From the NCBI RefSeq assembly GCF_001921865.1, contig NZ_MSCT01000006.1:124001-188000 (forward strand): DNA of 64,000 nucleotides, read 5' to 3'. Numbering within the stretch: position 1 is the stretch's first letter; every line of letters begins with the position of its first letter. Source of the DNA: Pseudomonas chlororaphis (GTDB taxonomy: Bacteria; Pseudomonadota; Gammaproteobacteria; Pseudomonadales; Pseudomonadaceae). The notes under the pieces were generated by a model. That model did not search any database and was not told where the DNA came from. It saw nothing but the letters and a program-made list of their open reading frames with translations. Shown piece by piece: positions 9,436-18,880 of the stretch. The translations under genes and the position numbers were made by a program.

Positions 9436-10781
9436 TGAACCAGCCTCAATCCGCTGTAGGGAATTGCCTCGATGTGCAGTCCTTTATCAATGCCCAGCCG
9501 CTGTCGCGTTACCAGTGGCGGGTGGTGATCCTGTGTTTCCTGATCGTTTTCCTCGATGGCCTCGACACCGCGGCCATGGGTTTCATCGCGCCGGCACTGT
9601 CCCAGGACTGGGGCATCGACCGCGCCAGCCTGGGCCCGGTGATGAGCGCGGCGCTGATCGGCATGGTCTTCGGCGCGCTGGGCTCCGGCCCGCTGGCCGA
9701 CCGCTTCGGCCGTAAAGTGGTGCTGGTGGGAGCGGTGCTGTTGTTCGGGGCCTTCAGCCTGGCCTCGGCCTACAGCACCAATGTCGACCAGTTGCTGGTC
9801 CTGCGTTTCCTCACCGGCCTGGGCCTGGGCGCGGGGATGCCGAACGCCACCACCCTGCTTTCCGAGTACACCCCCGAGCGCCACAAGTCGTTGCTGGTGA
9901 CCAGCATGTTCTGCGGCTTCAACCTGGGCATGGCCGGCGGCGGTTTCATTTCCGCCAAGCTGATTCCGGCGTTCGGCTGGCACAGCCTGCTGCTGATCGG
10001 CGGGGTCCTGCCGCTGATCCTGGCGCTGGTGTTGCTGGCCTGGCTGCCGGAGTCGGCGCGTTACCTGGTGGTACGCAACCGCGGTACGGACAAGGTGCGC
10101 AAGGCCCTGGCGCCGATCGAGCCGGCCACCGTCGGCCAGGCCGCGAGCTTCAGCGTGCCAGAGCAGAAGACGGTGAAGGCGCGCAACGTGTTCGCGGTGA
10201 TTTTCTCCGGCACCTACAGCACCGGCACCTTGCTGTTGTGGCTGACCTATTTCATGGGGCTGGTGATCGTCTACCTGCTGACCAGCTGGCTGCCGACCCT
10301 GATGCGCGACAGCGGCGCGAGCATGGAGCAGGCCGCGTTCATCGGCGCGCTGTTCCAGTTCGGCGGCGTGCTCAGCGCGGTGGCGGTGGGCTGGGCGATG
10401 GACCGCTTCAATCCGCACAAGGTCATCGGCACCTTCTACCTGCTGGCCGGGGTCTTTGCCTACGCGGTCGGGCAGAGCCTGGGCAACATCACCCTGCTCG
10501 CGACCCTGGTGCTGATCGCCGGCATGTGCGTCAACGGAGCGCAATCGGCGATGCCGTCCCTGGCCGCGCGTTTCTACCCGACCCAGGGCCGCGCCACCGG
10601 CGTGTCGTGGATGCTTGGCATCGGGCGCTTCGGGGCGATCCTCGGGGCCTGGATGGGCGCGACCTTGCTCGGGCTGGGCTGGAACTTCGAGCAGGTGCTG
10701 ACCGCGCTGGTGATCCCGGCGGCGCTGGCGACCACGGCGGTGGTGATCAAAGGCGTGGTCAGCCATGCGGATGCGACCTGA
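9435..10781 (+). CDS. pcaK: 4-hydroxybenzoate/protocatechuate MFS transporter PcaK
   Basis: Aromatic acid:H+ symporter (AAHS family) of the inner membrane, 448 residues and about 12 helices. It shows the family motifs LIVFLDGLDTAAMGFIAPAL in helix 1, with the essential aspartates DGLD, and GPLADRFGRKVVLVG in loop 2-3. The last third carries GMCVNGAQSAMPSLAARFYP, typical of AAHS members. It lies between pcaR and pcaIJF, under its own PcaR box, and likely brings in 4-hydroxybenzoate or protocatechuate. Benzoate carriers such as BenK are the alternative, but the context favours PcaK. Confidence 0.9.
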   Translation: MNQPQSAVGNCLDVQSFINAQPLSRYQWRVVILCFLIVFLDGLDTAAMGFIAPALSQDWGIDRASLGPVMSAALIGMVFGALGSGPLADRFGRKVVLVGAVLLFGAFSLASAYSTNVDQLLVLRFLTGLGLGAGMPNATTLLSEYTPERHKSLLVTSMFCGFNLGMAGGGFISAKLIPAFGWHSLLLIGGVLPLILALVLLAWLPESARYLVVRNRGTDKVRKALAPIEPATVGQAASFSVPEQKTVKARNVFAVIFSGTYSTGTLLLWLTYFMGLVIVYLLTSWLPTLMRDSGASMEQAAFIGALFQFGGVLSAVAVGWAMDRFNPHKVIGTFYLLAGVFAYAVGQSLGNITLLATLVLIAGMCVNGAQSAMPSLAARFYPTQGRATGVSWMLGIGRFGAILGAWMGATLLGLGWNFEQVLTALVIPAALATTAVVIKGVVSHADAT

Positions 10782-10792
10782 GGGAATGATCG

Positions 10793-10899
10793 AGCGCTCC
10801 TGAAGAGGAGCGCTGGATACCTGTGGCCGGAACGGCCGTAAAGATCTCAAGATCGTTGAAGGCCTTCGGCCTTTTCGCAGCCTGCGGCAGCGGCTACAA
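10793..10899. repeat. Hairpin after pcaK and solitary REP arm
   Basis: AGCGCTCCT-gaag-AGGAGCGCT (10793-10814) is a perfect 9-bp hairpin without a T-run, a possible transcript end or RNA stabiliser. At 10876-10899 lies GCAGCCTGCGGCAGCGGCTACA, one arm of the second REP family, without its inverted partner. Confidence 0.55.
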
Positions 10900-10925
10900 C
10901 TCAATCGATAGTCAGGTAACAATCT

Positions 10926-10959
10926 GTTCGATAAACGAACGCTTAGTCGATTATCGGAT
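10926..10959 (+). promoter_or_regulatory. Tandem PcaR boxes upstream of pcaI
   Basis: GTTCGATAAACGAAC (10926-10940) and AGTCGATTATCGGAT (10945-10959) start 19 bases apart, resembling the PcaR 15-mer GTTCGATAATCGCAC. In P. putida, PcaR activates pcaIJ by binding such sites over -35 and -10. The pcaI start codon is about 95 bases downstream. Confidence 0.75.
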
Positions 10960-11033
10960 TGTTTGGGTTTTCCCCGCGGATTAATCTTCAGCCAATCCGG
11001 CGTATGCCTTACGCCTTTTTCTTCCAGTCGCTC

Positions 11034-11041
11034 AACAACAA
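11034..11041 (+). promoter_or_regulatory. Crc/Hfq catabolite-activity motif at pcaI
   Basis: AACAACAA, an exact match to AANAANAA and the form most often quoted for Crc/Hfq targets, lies 13 bases before the pcaI start and touches the ribosome site GGGAG. This suggests catabolite repression at translation. Confidence 0.6.
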
Positions 11042-11054
11042 TCGGGAGATCCCC

Positions 11055-11912
11055 ATGGCTGAAATCCTTTCGCTGCACGACGCGGTGAAGCAGTTCGTCA
11101 ACGACGGCGATACCGTCGCGCTCGAAGGCTTCACCCATCTGATCCCGACGGCCGCAGGGCATGAAATCATTCGCCAGGGCAAGAAAGACCTGACCCTGGT
11201 ACGGATGACCCCAGACCTGATCTACGACCAGTTGATCGGTGCCGGTTGCGCGCGCAAGCTGATTTTCTCCTGGGGCGGCAACCCGGGCGTGGGCTCCCTG
11301 CATCGCCTGCGCGACGCGGTGGAGAAGCAATGGCCGCACGCCCTGGAAATCGAAGAGCACAGCCACGCCGACCTGGCCAACGCTTATGTGGCCGGCGCCT
11401 CGGGCCTGCCGTTCGCGGTGTTGCGTGCGTATGCCGGTTCCGACCTGCCCAAGGTCAACCCGCTGATCAAGAGCGTGACCTGCCCGTTCACCGGCGAAGT
11501 GCTGGCGGCGGTGCCGTCGGTACGCCCCGACGTCACCGTGATCCACGCGCAGAAGGCCGACCGCAAGGGCAACGTGCTGCTGTGGGGCATCCTCGGCGTG
11601 CAGAAGGAAGCCGCCCTGGCCGCCAAGCGCTGCATCGTCACCGTGGAAGAAATCGTCGACGACCTGAAGGCGCCGATGAACGCCTGCGTACTGCCGACCT
11701 GGGCCCTGAGCGCGGTCTGCCACGTGCCGGGCGGGGCCCATCCGTCCTACGCCCACGGTTACACCGAGCGCGACAACATCTTCTACCAGGCCTGGGACCC
11801 GATCGCCCGCGACCGCGAGACTTTCACCGCCTGGATCAACGAATACATCCGCGGCAGTGCCGACTTCAGCGAATTCCAGGCCAAACTGGCCGCCGCAACG
11901 GGGGCCAAATAA
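11055..11912 (+). CDS. pcaI: 3-oxoadipate CoA-transferase subunit A (PcaI)
   Basis: Alpha subunit of succinyl-CoA:3-oxoadipate CoA-transferase, which activates beta-ketoadipate. 285 residues, so it is the longer P. aeruginosa/P. knackmussii (glutaconate CoA-transferase-like) form, not the ~231-residue P. putida form. The start MAEILSLHDAVKQFV has the ribosome site GGGAG; an upstream in-frame ATG (10959) lies inside the promoter and is rejected. The stop TAA overlaps the pcaJ start by one base (TAATG), so the subunits are translationally coupled. Confidence 0.92.
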   Translation: MAEILSLHDAVKQFVNDGDTVALEGFTHLIPTAAGHEIIRQGKKDLTLVRMTPDLIYDQLIGAGCARKLIFSWGGNPGVGSLHRLRDAVEKQWPHALEIEEHSHADLANAYVAGASGLPFAVLRAYAGSDLPKVNPLIKSVTCPFTGEVLAAVPSVRPDVTVIHAQKADRKGNVLLWGILGVQKEAALAAKRCIVTVEEIVDDLKAPMNACVLPTWALSAVCHVPGGAHPSYAHGYTERDNIFYQAWDPIARDRETFTAWINEYIRGSADFSEFQAKLAAATGAK

Positions 11913-12691
11913 TGACTTACTCCACCAATGAAATGATGACCGTGGCCGCCGCCCGCCGCTTGCAGAACGGCTCGGTGTGTTTCGTCGGCATCGGCCTGCC
12001 GTCCAAGGCCGCCAACCTGGCGCGCCTGACCTCGTCGCCGGACGTGGTGCTGATCTACGAGTCTGGCCCGATCGGCGCCAAACCCAGCGTGCTGCCGCTG
12101 TCCATCGGCGACGGCGAACTGGCCGAGACCGCGGACACCGTGGTGCCGACTGGCGAGATCTTCCGCTACTGGCTGCAGGGCGGGCGTATCGACGTCGGTT
12201 TCCTCGGCGCGGCCCAGGTCGACCGCTTCGGCAACATCAACACCACGGTGGTCGGTGACTACCACCAGCCCAAAGTCCGTCTGCCGGGCGCGGGCGGCGC
12301 GCCGGAGATCGCCGGCTCCGCCAAGAGCGTGCTGATTATCCTCAAGCAGTCGTCGCGCTCCTTTGTCGACAAGCTGGACTTCATCACCTCGGTCGGCCAC
12401 GGCGAGGGCGGCGATTCGCGCAAGCGCCTGGGCCTGCCCGGGGCCGGGCCGGTGGGCATCATCACCGACCTGTGCATCATGGAGCCGGAAGCCGGTACCC
12501 ATGAATTCGTGGTGACCTCGCTGCACCCGGGCGTGACCCGCGAGCAGGTGGTGGCCGCCACCGGCTGGGCCATCCGCTTCGCCGAGCAGGTGGCGGAAAC
12601 CGCCGCGCCGACCGACATCGAACTGACCGCCCTGCGCGATCTGGAAGCCCGCACCGCCGCGGCCCACGGTCAGACTCCGGGAGAAGCCTGA
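11912..12691 (+). CDS. pcaJ: 3-oxoadipate CoA-transferase subunit B (PcaJ)
   Basis: Beta subunit, 259 residues, carrying the catalytic glutamate of family I CoA-transferases in [12 protein letters not shown] (E50), which forms the glutamyl-CoA thioester. The C-terminal half has [20 protein letters not shown], typical of the group. It starts within the pcaI stop codon and its own stop TGA overlaps the pcaF start (TGATG), so pcaIJF is one tightly coupled operon. Confidence 0.92.
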   Translation: MTYSTNEMMTVAAARRLQNGSVCFVGIGLPSKAANLARLTSSPDVVLIYESGPIGAKPSVLPLSIGDGELAETADTVVPTGEIFRYWLQGGRIDVGFLGAAQVDRFGNINTTVVGDYHQPKVRLPGAGGAPEIAGSAKSVLIILKQSSRSFVDKLDFITSVGHGEGGDSRKRLGLPGAGPVGIITDLCIMEPEAGTHEFVVTSLHPGVTREQVVAATGWAIRFAEQVAETAAPTDIELTALRDLEARTAAAHGQTPGEA

Positions 12692-13893
12692 TGCGCGACG
12701 TGTTTATCTGTGACGCCATTCGTACCCCCATCGGCCGCTTCGGCGGCGGCCTGTCGAGCGTGCGCGCCGACGATCTGGCCGCCGCGCCGATCAAGGCGCT
12801 GATCGAGCGCAACCCGTCGGTGGACTGGAACGCGGTGGACGAGGTGTTTCTCGGCTGCGCCAACCAGGCCGGCGAAGACAACCGCAACGTGGCGCGCATG
12901 GCGCTGCTGCTGGCCGGACTGCCGGAGACGATTCCCGGCGTGACCCTCAACCGCCTGTGCGCTTCGGGCATGGATGCCATCGGCACCGCCTTCCGCGCCA
13001 TCGCCAGCGGCGAGATGGAGCTGGCGATCGCCGGCGGCGTCGAGTCGATGTCCCGCGCGCCTTTCGTCATGGGCAAGGCCGACGCGGCGTTTTCGCGCAA
13101 CATGAAGCTGGAAGACACCACCATCGGCTGGCGTTTCATCAACCCGCTGATGAAGGCCCAGTATGGTGTGGATGCCATGCCGCAGACCGCCGACAACGTC
13201 GCCGACGACTATCGGGTATCGCGCGCCGACCAGGACGCCTTCGCCCTGCGCAGCCAGCAGCGTACCGCCGCGGCCCAGGCCGCCGGGTTCTTCGCCGAGG
13301 AAATCGTCCCGGTGCGGATCGTCCACAAGAAGGGCGAGACCGTTGTCGAGCAGGACGAGCACCCGCGTGCCGACACCTCGCTGGAAACCCTGGGCAAGCT
13401 CAAGCCGGTCAACGGCCCGGACAAGACCGTCACCGCCGGCAACGCCTCGGGCGTCAACGACGGGGCCGCGGCGCTGATCCTGGCCTCGGCCGAAGCGGTG
13501 AAAAAACACGGCCTGACCGCCCGTGCCCGAGTGCTGGGCATGGCCAGCGCCGGCGTCGCGCCGCGGGTGATGGGCATCGGCCCGGTACCGGCGGTGCGTA
13601 AACTGATCGAGCGCCTGGGCGTGGCGGTCAGCGATTTCGATGTGATCGAACTCAACGAAGCCTTCGCCAGCCAGGGCCTGGCGGTATTGCGCGAGCTGGG
13701 CCTGGCGGACGACGCGCCGCAGGTCAACCCCAACGGCGGCGCCATCGCCCTGGGGCACCCGCTGGGCATGAGCGGCGCGCGCCTGGTACTGACCGCGCTG
13801 CATCAGCTGGAAAAGACCGGCGGCAAAAAAGGCCTGGCGACCATGTGCGTGGGAGTCGGCCAGGGGCTGGCGCTGGCCATCGAGCGCGTGTAG
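12691..13893 (+). CDS. pcaF: Beta-ketoadipyl-CoA thiolase PcaF
   Basis: Splits beta-ketoadipyl-CoA into succinyl-CoA and acetyl-CoA, the last step of the pathway. 400 residues, the family length. The nucleophile C90 is in [14 protein letters not shown]. The catalytic His is in [16 protein letters not shown] and the second Cys is in TMCVGVGQG near the C-terminus. It is the last gene of the pcaIJF unit; a REP pair separates it from pcaT. Confidence 0.95.
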   Translation: MRDVFICDAIRTPIGRFGGGLSSVRADDLAAAPIKALIERNPSVDWNAVDEVFLGCANQAGEDNRNVARMALLLAGLPETIPGVTLNRLCASGMDAIGTAFRAIASGEMELAIAGGVESMSRAPFVMGKADAAFSRNMKLEDTTIGWRFINPLMKAQYGVDAMPQTADNVADDYRVSRADQDAFALRSQQRTAAAQAAGFFAEEIVPVRIVHKKGETVVEQDEHPRADTSLETLGKLKPVNGPDKTVTAGNASGVNDGAAALILASAEAVKKHGLTARARVLGMASAGVAPRVMGIGPVPAVRKLIERLGVAVSDFDVIELNEAFASQGLAVLRELGLADDAPQVNPNGGAIALGHPLGMSGARLVLTALHQLEKTGGKKGLATMCVGVGQGLALAIERV

Positions 13894-13902
13894 CGCCGTG
13901 GG

Positions 13903-13968
13903 GATCGCGAGCACGCTCGCTCCTACAGGTTTCTGCGATCCCTTGTAGGAGCGAGCGTGCTCGCGAAA
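13903..13968. repeat. REP pair between pcaF and pcaT
   Basis: Inverted elements TCGCGAGCACGCTCGCTCCTAC and its mirror around a short spacer. The centre reads GAGCACGCTCGC / GCGAGCGTGCTC rather than the commoner AGCAAGCTCGC. Confidence 0.8.
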
Positions 13969-14063
13969 GGGCCGAACAGGCCTTTGCATCGAAGGTCGTC
14001 TTGCGGAACGGGACTGTTACAAAGTATGTCTAGACTCACAATGTCCCCAAAGAGTGAAAAGCC

Positions 14064-15359
14064 ATGACAACGTTAACCAGCCACTACACGGCGGAAGAGC
14101 GCAGCAAGAGGATCTTCGCGATCGTCGGTGCGTCCTCGGGCAACCTGGTCGAATGGTTCGACTTCTACGTCTACGCCTTCTGTGCGATCTACTTCGCCCC
14201 GGCGTTTTTTCCTTCCGACGACCCCACCGTGCAATTGCTCAATACCGCCGGTGTGTTCGCCGCGGGCTTCCTGATGCGCCCCATCGGCGGTTGGCTGTTC
14301 GGCCGGGTGGCCGACAAGCACGGGCGCAAGAATTCGATGATGATCTCGGTGCTGATGATGTGCGCCGGCTCCCTGGTCATCGCCTTTTTGCCGACCTACG
14401 CCAGCATCGGCGCCTGGGCACCGGCGCTGCTGTTGTTGGCGCGCTTGTTCCAGGGCCTGTCGGTGGGCGGCGAATACGGCACCACCGCGACCTACATGAG
14501 CGAAGTCGCGCTCAAGGGGCAGCGCGGTTTCTTCGCTTCCTTCCAATACGTGACCCTGATCGGCGGGCAACTGCTGGCGGTGCTGGTGGTGGTGATCCTG
14601 CAACAGTTTCTCGACGAGGCCGAACTCAAGGCCTGGGGCTGGCGGATTCCGTTCGTGATCGGCGCCATCGCGGCCCTGATCTCGCTGCTGCTGCGCCGCT
14701 CGCTGAAGGAAACCAGCAGCAAGGAAATGCGCGAAGACAAGGAGGCGGGCAGCGTCGCCGCGCTGTTCAAGAACCATTCCAAGGCCTTTATCACCGTGCT
14801 CGGCTACACCGCCGGCGGCTCGCTGATTTTCTACACCTTCACCACCTACATGCAGAAGTACCTGGTGAACACCGCCGGGATGCACGCCAAGACCGCCAGC
14901 TACATCATGACCGGCGCGCTCTTCCTTTATATGTGCATGCAACCGTTGTTCGGCATGCTCGCGGACAAGATCGGCCGGCGTAACTCGATGCTCTGGTTCG
15001 GCGCCCTGGGCACCCTGTGCACCGTGCCTATCCTGCTGACCCTGAAAACCGTCACCAGCCCGTTCCTGGCCTTCGTGCTGATCACCCTGGCCCTGGCGAT
15101 CGTCAGTTTCTACACCTCCATCAGCGGCCTGGTGAAAGCCGAGATGTTCCCGCCGCAAGTGCGGGCGCTGGGGGTAGGCCTGGCTTATGCGGTGGCCAAC
15201 GCGCTGTTCGGCGGTTCGGCGGAATACGTGGCCCTGGGCCTGAAGTCCCTGGGCATGGAAAACACCTTCTACTGGTACGTGACGGCGATGATGGCGGTCG
15301 CCTTCCTGTTCAGCCTGCGCCTGCCCAAGCAGGCGGCGTACCTGCACCACGATCTTTGA
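14064..15359 (+). CDS. pcaT: MFS dicarboxylate (beta-ketoadipate) transporter PcaT
   Basis: Metabolite:H+ symporter (MHS) family, 431 residues, about 12 helices. PcaT of P. putida takes up beta-ketoadipate. Motifs seen: [20 protein letters not shown] in helix 1, [13 protein letters not shown] in loop 2-3 and [18 protein letters not shown] in helix 5. The position directly before pcaBDC matches the pcaTBDC order known in pseudomonads. No PcaR box was found in its 170-base leader, so it may be reached from pcaIJF or have a different promoter. Confidence 0.88.
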   Translation: MTTLTSHYTAEERSKRIFAIVGASSGNLVEWFDFYVYAFCAIYFAPAFFPSDDPTVQLLNTAGVFAAGFLMRPIGGWLFGRVADKHGRKNSMMISVLMMCAGSLVIAFLPTYASIGAWAPALLLLARLFQGLSVGGEYGTTATYMSEVALKGQRGFFASFQYVTLIGGQLLAVLVVVILQQFLDEAELKAWGWRIPFVIGAIAALISLLLRRSLKETSSKEMREDKEAGSVAALFKNHSKAFITVLGYTAGGSLIFYTFTTYMQKYLVNTAGMHAKTASYIMTGALFLYMCMQPLFGMLADKIGRRNSMLWFGALGTLCTVPILLTLKTVTSPFLAFVLITLALAIVSFYTSISGLVKAEMFPPQVRALGVGLAYAVANALFGGSAEYVALGLKSLGMENTFYWYVTAMMAVAFLFSLRLPKQAAYLHHDL

Positions 15360-15407
15360 CCTGTCCGCGTGCGCCCGCCCCGGGCGCACGCCTCCAACGG
15401 ATTGTTT

Positions 15408-16772
15408 ATGAGTACAGCGGCAAGCAACCAACTGTTCGATGCCTATTTCACCGCCCGCGATATGCGCCAAGTGTTCTGCGACCAGGGACGGGTCCAGGCC
15501 ATGCTGGACTTCGAGGCCGCGCTGGCGCGGGCCGAGGCGCGGGTCGGGGTGATCCCGGCCACCGCCGTGGCGCCGATCGAGGCCGCCTGCCGTGCCGGGC
15601 TCTACGATTTCCTTGCCCTGGGCCAGGCCATCGCCACCGCGGGCAACTCGGCGATTCCGCTGGTCAAGGCCCTGGGCAAGCAGATCGCCACGGCCGATGC
15701 CGCCGCCGAGCGCTATGTGCACCTGGGCGCTACCAGCCAGGACGTGATGGACAGCGGCCTGGTCCTGCAACTGCGCAGCGCGCTGGCCCTGATCGACGCC
15801 GATCTGGCGCGTCTGGGCGATATTCTCGCGGTGCAGGCCCAGCGTCATGCCGCGACGCCCATGGCCGGCCGCACCTGGCTGCAACACGCCACGCCGGTCA
15901 CCCTCGGCATGAAGATCGCCGGCTGGCTGGGGGCGGTAACGCGCGGCCGCCAGCGTCTGGCCGAACTCAAGCCGCGCTTGCTGGTGCTGCAATTCGGCGG
16001 CGCCTCGGGCACCCTCGCGGCCCTGGGCGAGCAGGCGCTGCTGGTGGCCCGGGCCCTGGCCGAGGAGCTTGGGCTGAACCTGCCGGAGCAGCCCTGGCAC
16101 ACCCAGCGCGACCGGCTGGTGGAATTCGCCGCGGCGCTCGGCCTGATCGCCGGCAGCCTCGGCAAGCTTGGCCGCGACATCAGCCTGCTGATGCAGACCG
16201 AAGCGGCGGAAGTCTTCGAGCCTTCGGCGCCGGGCAAGGGCGGTTCCTCGACCATGCCGCACAAGCGCAATCCGGTGGGCGCGGCGGTGCTGATTGGCGC
16301 GGCGACCCGGGTGCCCGGGCTGCTGGCGACCCTGTTCAGCGCCATGCCCCAGGAGCACGAGCGCAGCCTGGGCCTGTGGCATGCCGAATGGGAAACCCTG
16401 CCGGACATCTGCTGCCTGGTGTCCGGTGCCTTGCAACAGGCGTTGCTGGTGGCCGAGGGCCTGGAAGTCGACGCCGCGCGCATGGCCCGCAACCTCGACC
16501 TGACCCACGGCCTGGTGCTGGCCGAAGCGGTGAGCATTGCCCTGGCCCAGCGCCTGGGCCGCGAGACCGCGCATCATCTGCTGGAACACTGCTGCAAGCG
16601 CGCGGTGGCCGAACAGCGGCACTTGCGCGCGGTGCTGGGGGAGGAGCCGCGCGTCACCGCCGAGCTGTCGGCGGCGGAACTGGACCGCCTGCTGGACCCG
16701 GCGCATTACCTCGGCCAGGCGCAGGCCTGGGTCGAGCGCGCCGTGGCCGAACATATTGCCTTGAACGCCTGA
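15408..16772 (+). CDS. pcaB: 3-carboxy-cis,cis-muconate cycloisomerase PcaB
   Basis: Closes 3-carboxymuconate to 4-carboxymuconolactone. 454 residues, fumarase/aspartase superfamily. The signature loop GKGGSSTMPHKRNPVGA is present, with the catalytic Ser region, as is LGATSQDVMDSGLVLQLR. I started it at MSTAASNQLFDAYF (15408), since a longer frame from 15369 begins with non-family residues. It follows pcaT by 48 bases and precedes pcaD by 12. Confidence 0.94.
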   Translation: MSTAASNQLFDAYFTARDMRQVFCDQGRVQAMLDFEAALARAEARVGVIPATAVAPIEAACRAGLYDFLALGQAIATAGNSAIPLVKALGKQIATADAAAERYVHLGATSQDVMDSGLVLQLRSALALIDADLARLGDILAVQAQRHAATPMAGRTWLQHATPVTLGMKIAGWLGAVTRGRQRLAELKPRLLVLQFGGASGTLAALGEQALLVARALAEELGLNLPEQPWHTQRDRLVEFAAALGLIAGSLGKLGRDISLLMQTEAAEVFEPSAPGKGGSSTMPHKRNPVGAAVLIGAATRVPGLLATLFSAMPQEHERSLGLWHAEWETLPDICCLVSGALQQALLVAEGLEVDAARMARNLDLTHGLVLAEAVSIALAQRLGRETAHHLLEHCCKRAVAEQRHLRAVLGEEPRVTAELSAAELDRLLDPAHYLGQAQAWVERAVAEHIALNA

Positions 16773-16784
16773 AGGAGACTGCCC

Positions 16785-17582
16785 GTGGCATTCGTACAAC
16801 TCGCCGATGGCGAACTGCATTACCAACTCGACGGCCCGGAGCATGCGCCGGTGCTGGTCCTGTCCAACTCCCTGGGGACCGACCTGCACATGTGGGACGT
16901 GCAGATCCCGGCCTTTACCGAACACTTCCGGGTGCTGCGTTTCGACACCCGCGGCCACGGCAAATCCCTGGTCACCGAAGGGCCCTACAGCATCGAGCAA
17001 CTGGGCCGCGACGTGCTGGCCCTGCTGGATGCCCTGCCTATCGAGCGCGCGCATTTCTGCGGCCTGTCCATGGGCGGCCTGATCGGCCAATGGCTGGGGA
17101 TCAACGCCGGCCAGCGCCTGCACCGGCTGGTGGTGTGCAACACCGCGGCGAAGATCGGCGATCCGTCGGTGTGGAACCCGCGCATCGAAACCGTGCTGCG
17201 CGACGGCCCGGCGGCGATGGTGGCACTGCGCGATGCGTCGATCGCCCGCTGGTTCACCCCGGACTTCGCCGCGGCGCACCCGGACCAGGCCAAGCTGATT
17301 ACCGACATGCTGGCGGCGACGTCGCCCCAGGGTTATGCGGCCAACTGCGCGGCCGTGCGCGACGCGGATTTCCGCGAGCAGCTGTCGGCGATCGAAGCAC
17401 CGACGCTGGTGGTTTCCGGCAGCGAAGACGCGGTCACGCCGCCCTCGGGCGGGCATTTCATCCAGGAGCGGGTACGCGGCGCCGAGTACGCCGAGTTCCA
17501 TGCCGCGCACCTGTCCAACGTCCAGGCCGCTGCCGCGTTCAGCGAGCGGGTCGTGGCATTTCTGCTGGCCGGCCAGCGCTAA
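16785..17582 (+). CDS. pcaD: 3-oxoadipate enol-lactonase PcaD
   Basis: Alpha/beta-hydrolase, 265 residues, that opens beta-ketoadipate enol-lactone. The nucleophile elbow is GLSMGG (S95). The oxyanion region is LSNSLGTDLHMWD, and a late histidine lies in AAHLSNVQ. GTG start with AGGAG upstream. Operon member between pcaB and pcaC. Confidence 0.94.
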   Translation: MAFVQLADGELHYQLDGPEHAPVLVLSNSLGTDLHMWDVQIPAFTEHFRVLRFDTRGHGKSLVTEGPYSIEQLGRDVLALLDALPIERAHFCGLSMGGLIGQWLGINAGQRLHRLVVCNTAAKIGDPSVWNPRIETVLRDGPAAMVALRDASIARWFTPDFAAAHPDQAKLITDMLAATSPQGYAANCAAVRDADFREQLSAIEAPTLVVSGSEDAVTPPSGGHFIQERVRGAEYAEFHAAHLSNVQAAAAFSERVVAFLLAGQR

Positions 17583-17591
17583 GGAGCTCCC

Positions 17592-17984
17592 GTGGACGAG
17601 AAACAACGTTACGCCGAAGGCATGCAGGTACGTCGTGCGGTACTGGGCGACGCCCATGTCGACCGCAGCCTGAACGCCCTGACCGAGTTCAACTCGGAGT
17701 TCCAGGAAATGATCACCCGGCATGCCTGGGGCGATATCTGGACCCGCCCGGGCCTGCCGCGCCATACCCGCAGCCTGATCACCATTGCCATGCTGATCGG
17801 CATGAACCGCAACGAAGAACTCAAGCTGCACCTGCGCGCCGCGGCGAACAACGGCGTGAGCCGCGGTGAGATCAAGGAAGTGATCATGCAGAGCGCGATC
17901 TACTGCGGCATTCCAGCGGCCAACGCCACCTTCCACCTGGCCGAGTCGGTGTGGGACGAACTGGGCGTCGAATCCCGCGGCTGA
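17592..17984 (+). CDS. pcaC: 4-carboxymuconolactone decarboxylase PcaC
   Basis: Decarboxylates 4-carboxymuconolactone to beta-ketoadipate enol-lactone. 130 residues, AhpD-like helical fold, full family length. Typical segments are WTRPGLPRHTRSLITIAM and MQSAIYCGIPAANATFHLA. GTG start with AAGGAG nine bases after the pcaD stop. A short GCGGCT/AGCCGC hairpin without a T-run covers the end. Confidence 0.95.
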   Translation: MDEKQRYAEGMQVRRAVLGDAHVDRSLNALTEFNSEFQEMITRHAWGDIWTRPGLPRHTRSLITIAMLIGMNRNEELKLHLRAAANNGVSRGEIKEVIMQSAIYCGIPAANATFHLAESVWDELGVESRG

Positions 17985-18000
17985 TTGAGCCGCAGTCGAT

Positions 18001-18036
18001 AAAAGGGGGCGGTGCCGGGCAATCCGGCGCCGCTGC
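18001..18036 (-). terminator. Probable terminator of the tam-like gene
   Basis: The imperfect stem GCGGTGCCGG / CCGGCGCCGC, read on the minus strand, is followed by CCCCCTTTTAT. The T-run is short, so this is a weak call. Confidence 0.4.
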
Positions 18037-18039
18037 GTT

Positions 18040-18864
18040 TCAGACAGTGGCGAGAATGAAGATCCGCTTGAACGGAAACAGCGTCCGGCCATCCTCCTCG
18101 GGTGGGTAGTGCTGCCGCACCCGGGCCAGGTAGCGTTCGAGGAACCACGGGCGCTCCTGCTCGTTCAGCGCCAGCAGCACCGGGCGCAGGGCTGACACCT
18201 TGACCCAGTCGAAAATCGGCGATTGGCCCTCGACCACTTGCAAGTGTTCGGTTTCCCAGATGTCCAGCTCCCGGGTCAGCGGGGCCAGCAGCCGGTAATA
18301 ACAGTCCAGTGACAGTACCGTGCGCCTGGCCATGAACCGACGCAGCTCCGGCGTACCCAGCGGGCCGCCGCCGGGCCCGGCCTGGTCGAGGCTCTCAAGC
18401 ATCAGCCGGTACCACAGCGCGTCGCGCCAGTTGGGCATGTGGGTGGCCAGGCAACCCCCGGGGTTGAGCTGGCGCAGCAGGCGCGGCAGCAATTGTTCGT
18501 GGCCGTCGATGAAGTGCAGCACCGCGGCGGCGAACAACAGATCGGCAGGTTGTTCGGCACGCCATTGCAGCAGGTCGCAGCGGTGCCAGAGCGCCTTGAT
18601 TGGCAGGTAGGTGGCCTCGCCGAGCATTTCCGCGGAGCTGTCGACGCCGGTCAGGTTGGCCTGGGGCCAGCGCTTGGCCAGCAATTGGGTGGCGATGCCG
18701 GTGCCGCAACCCAGGTCATAGATGCGCTCGGGGTGTTCCAGGCTGACGTGGTCCAGCAGTTCTACCACCGGCCGCTCTCGCAGACGGGCGAATGTCTGGT
18801 ACGCCTGGGGATCCCATTGGGTGCTGGCGGTCCTGGCCGTGGTCGGCTGAGGCTTGATGTTCAT
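18040..18864 (-). CDS. tam: Trans-aconitate 2-methyltransferase-like (Tam)
   Basis: Class I SAM methyltransferase, 274 residues. Tam methylates trans-aconitate, an inhibitory by-product of aconitase. The SAM-binding motif I is IYDLGCGTGIATQLL, followed by LTGVDSSAEML. The N-terminal STQWDPQAYQTFARLRERPV, which reads like the usual YLxFxxeRxRPaxdLL pattern, is a Tam hallmark. It is monocistronic or the last gene after the DUF1641 gene, whose stop is 16 bases upstream. Confidence 0.8.
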   Translation of the reverse strand: MNIKPQPTTARTASTQWDPQAYQTFARLRERPVVELLDHVSLEHPERIYDLGCGTGIATQLLAKRWPQANLTGVDSSAEMLGEATYLPIKALWHRCDLLQWRAEQPADLLFAAAVLHFIDGHEQLLPRLLRQLNPGGCLATHMPNWRDALWYRLMLESLDQAGPGGGPLGTPELRRFMARRTVLSLDCYYRLLAPLTRELDIWETEHLQVVEGQSPIFDWVKVSALRPVLLALNEQERPWFLERYLARVRQHYPPEEDGRTLFPFKRIFILATV

Positions 18865-18880
18865 GCAGGATTCCTTTCAT

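Noticed and set aside
9266-9715. A frame starting at ATG 9266 as an extra gene before pcaK
   Set aside because: It overlaps pcaK out of frame, is Pro/Arg-rich and matches nothing; the AATAATGAATAATG stretch only creates start codons.
15017-17869. A 950-codon plus-strand frame over pcaT, pcaB, pcaD and pcaC
   Set aside because: Out-of-frame shadow with Pro/Gly/Arg-rich translation; the overlapping pca genes carry intact active-site motifs.
14073-18092. A 1339-codon open frame opposite pcaT-pcaB-pcaD-pcaC
   Set aside because: It is the antisense shadow of four well-supported genes in GC-rich DNA. Its product is Gln/Arg/His/Gly-rich, low in complexity and matches no family.
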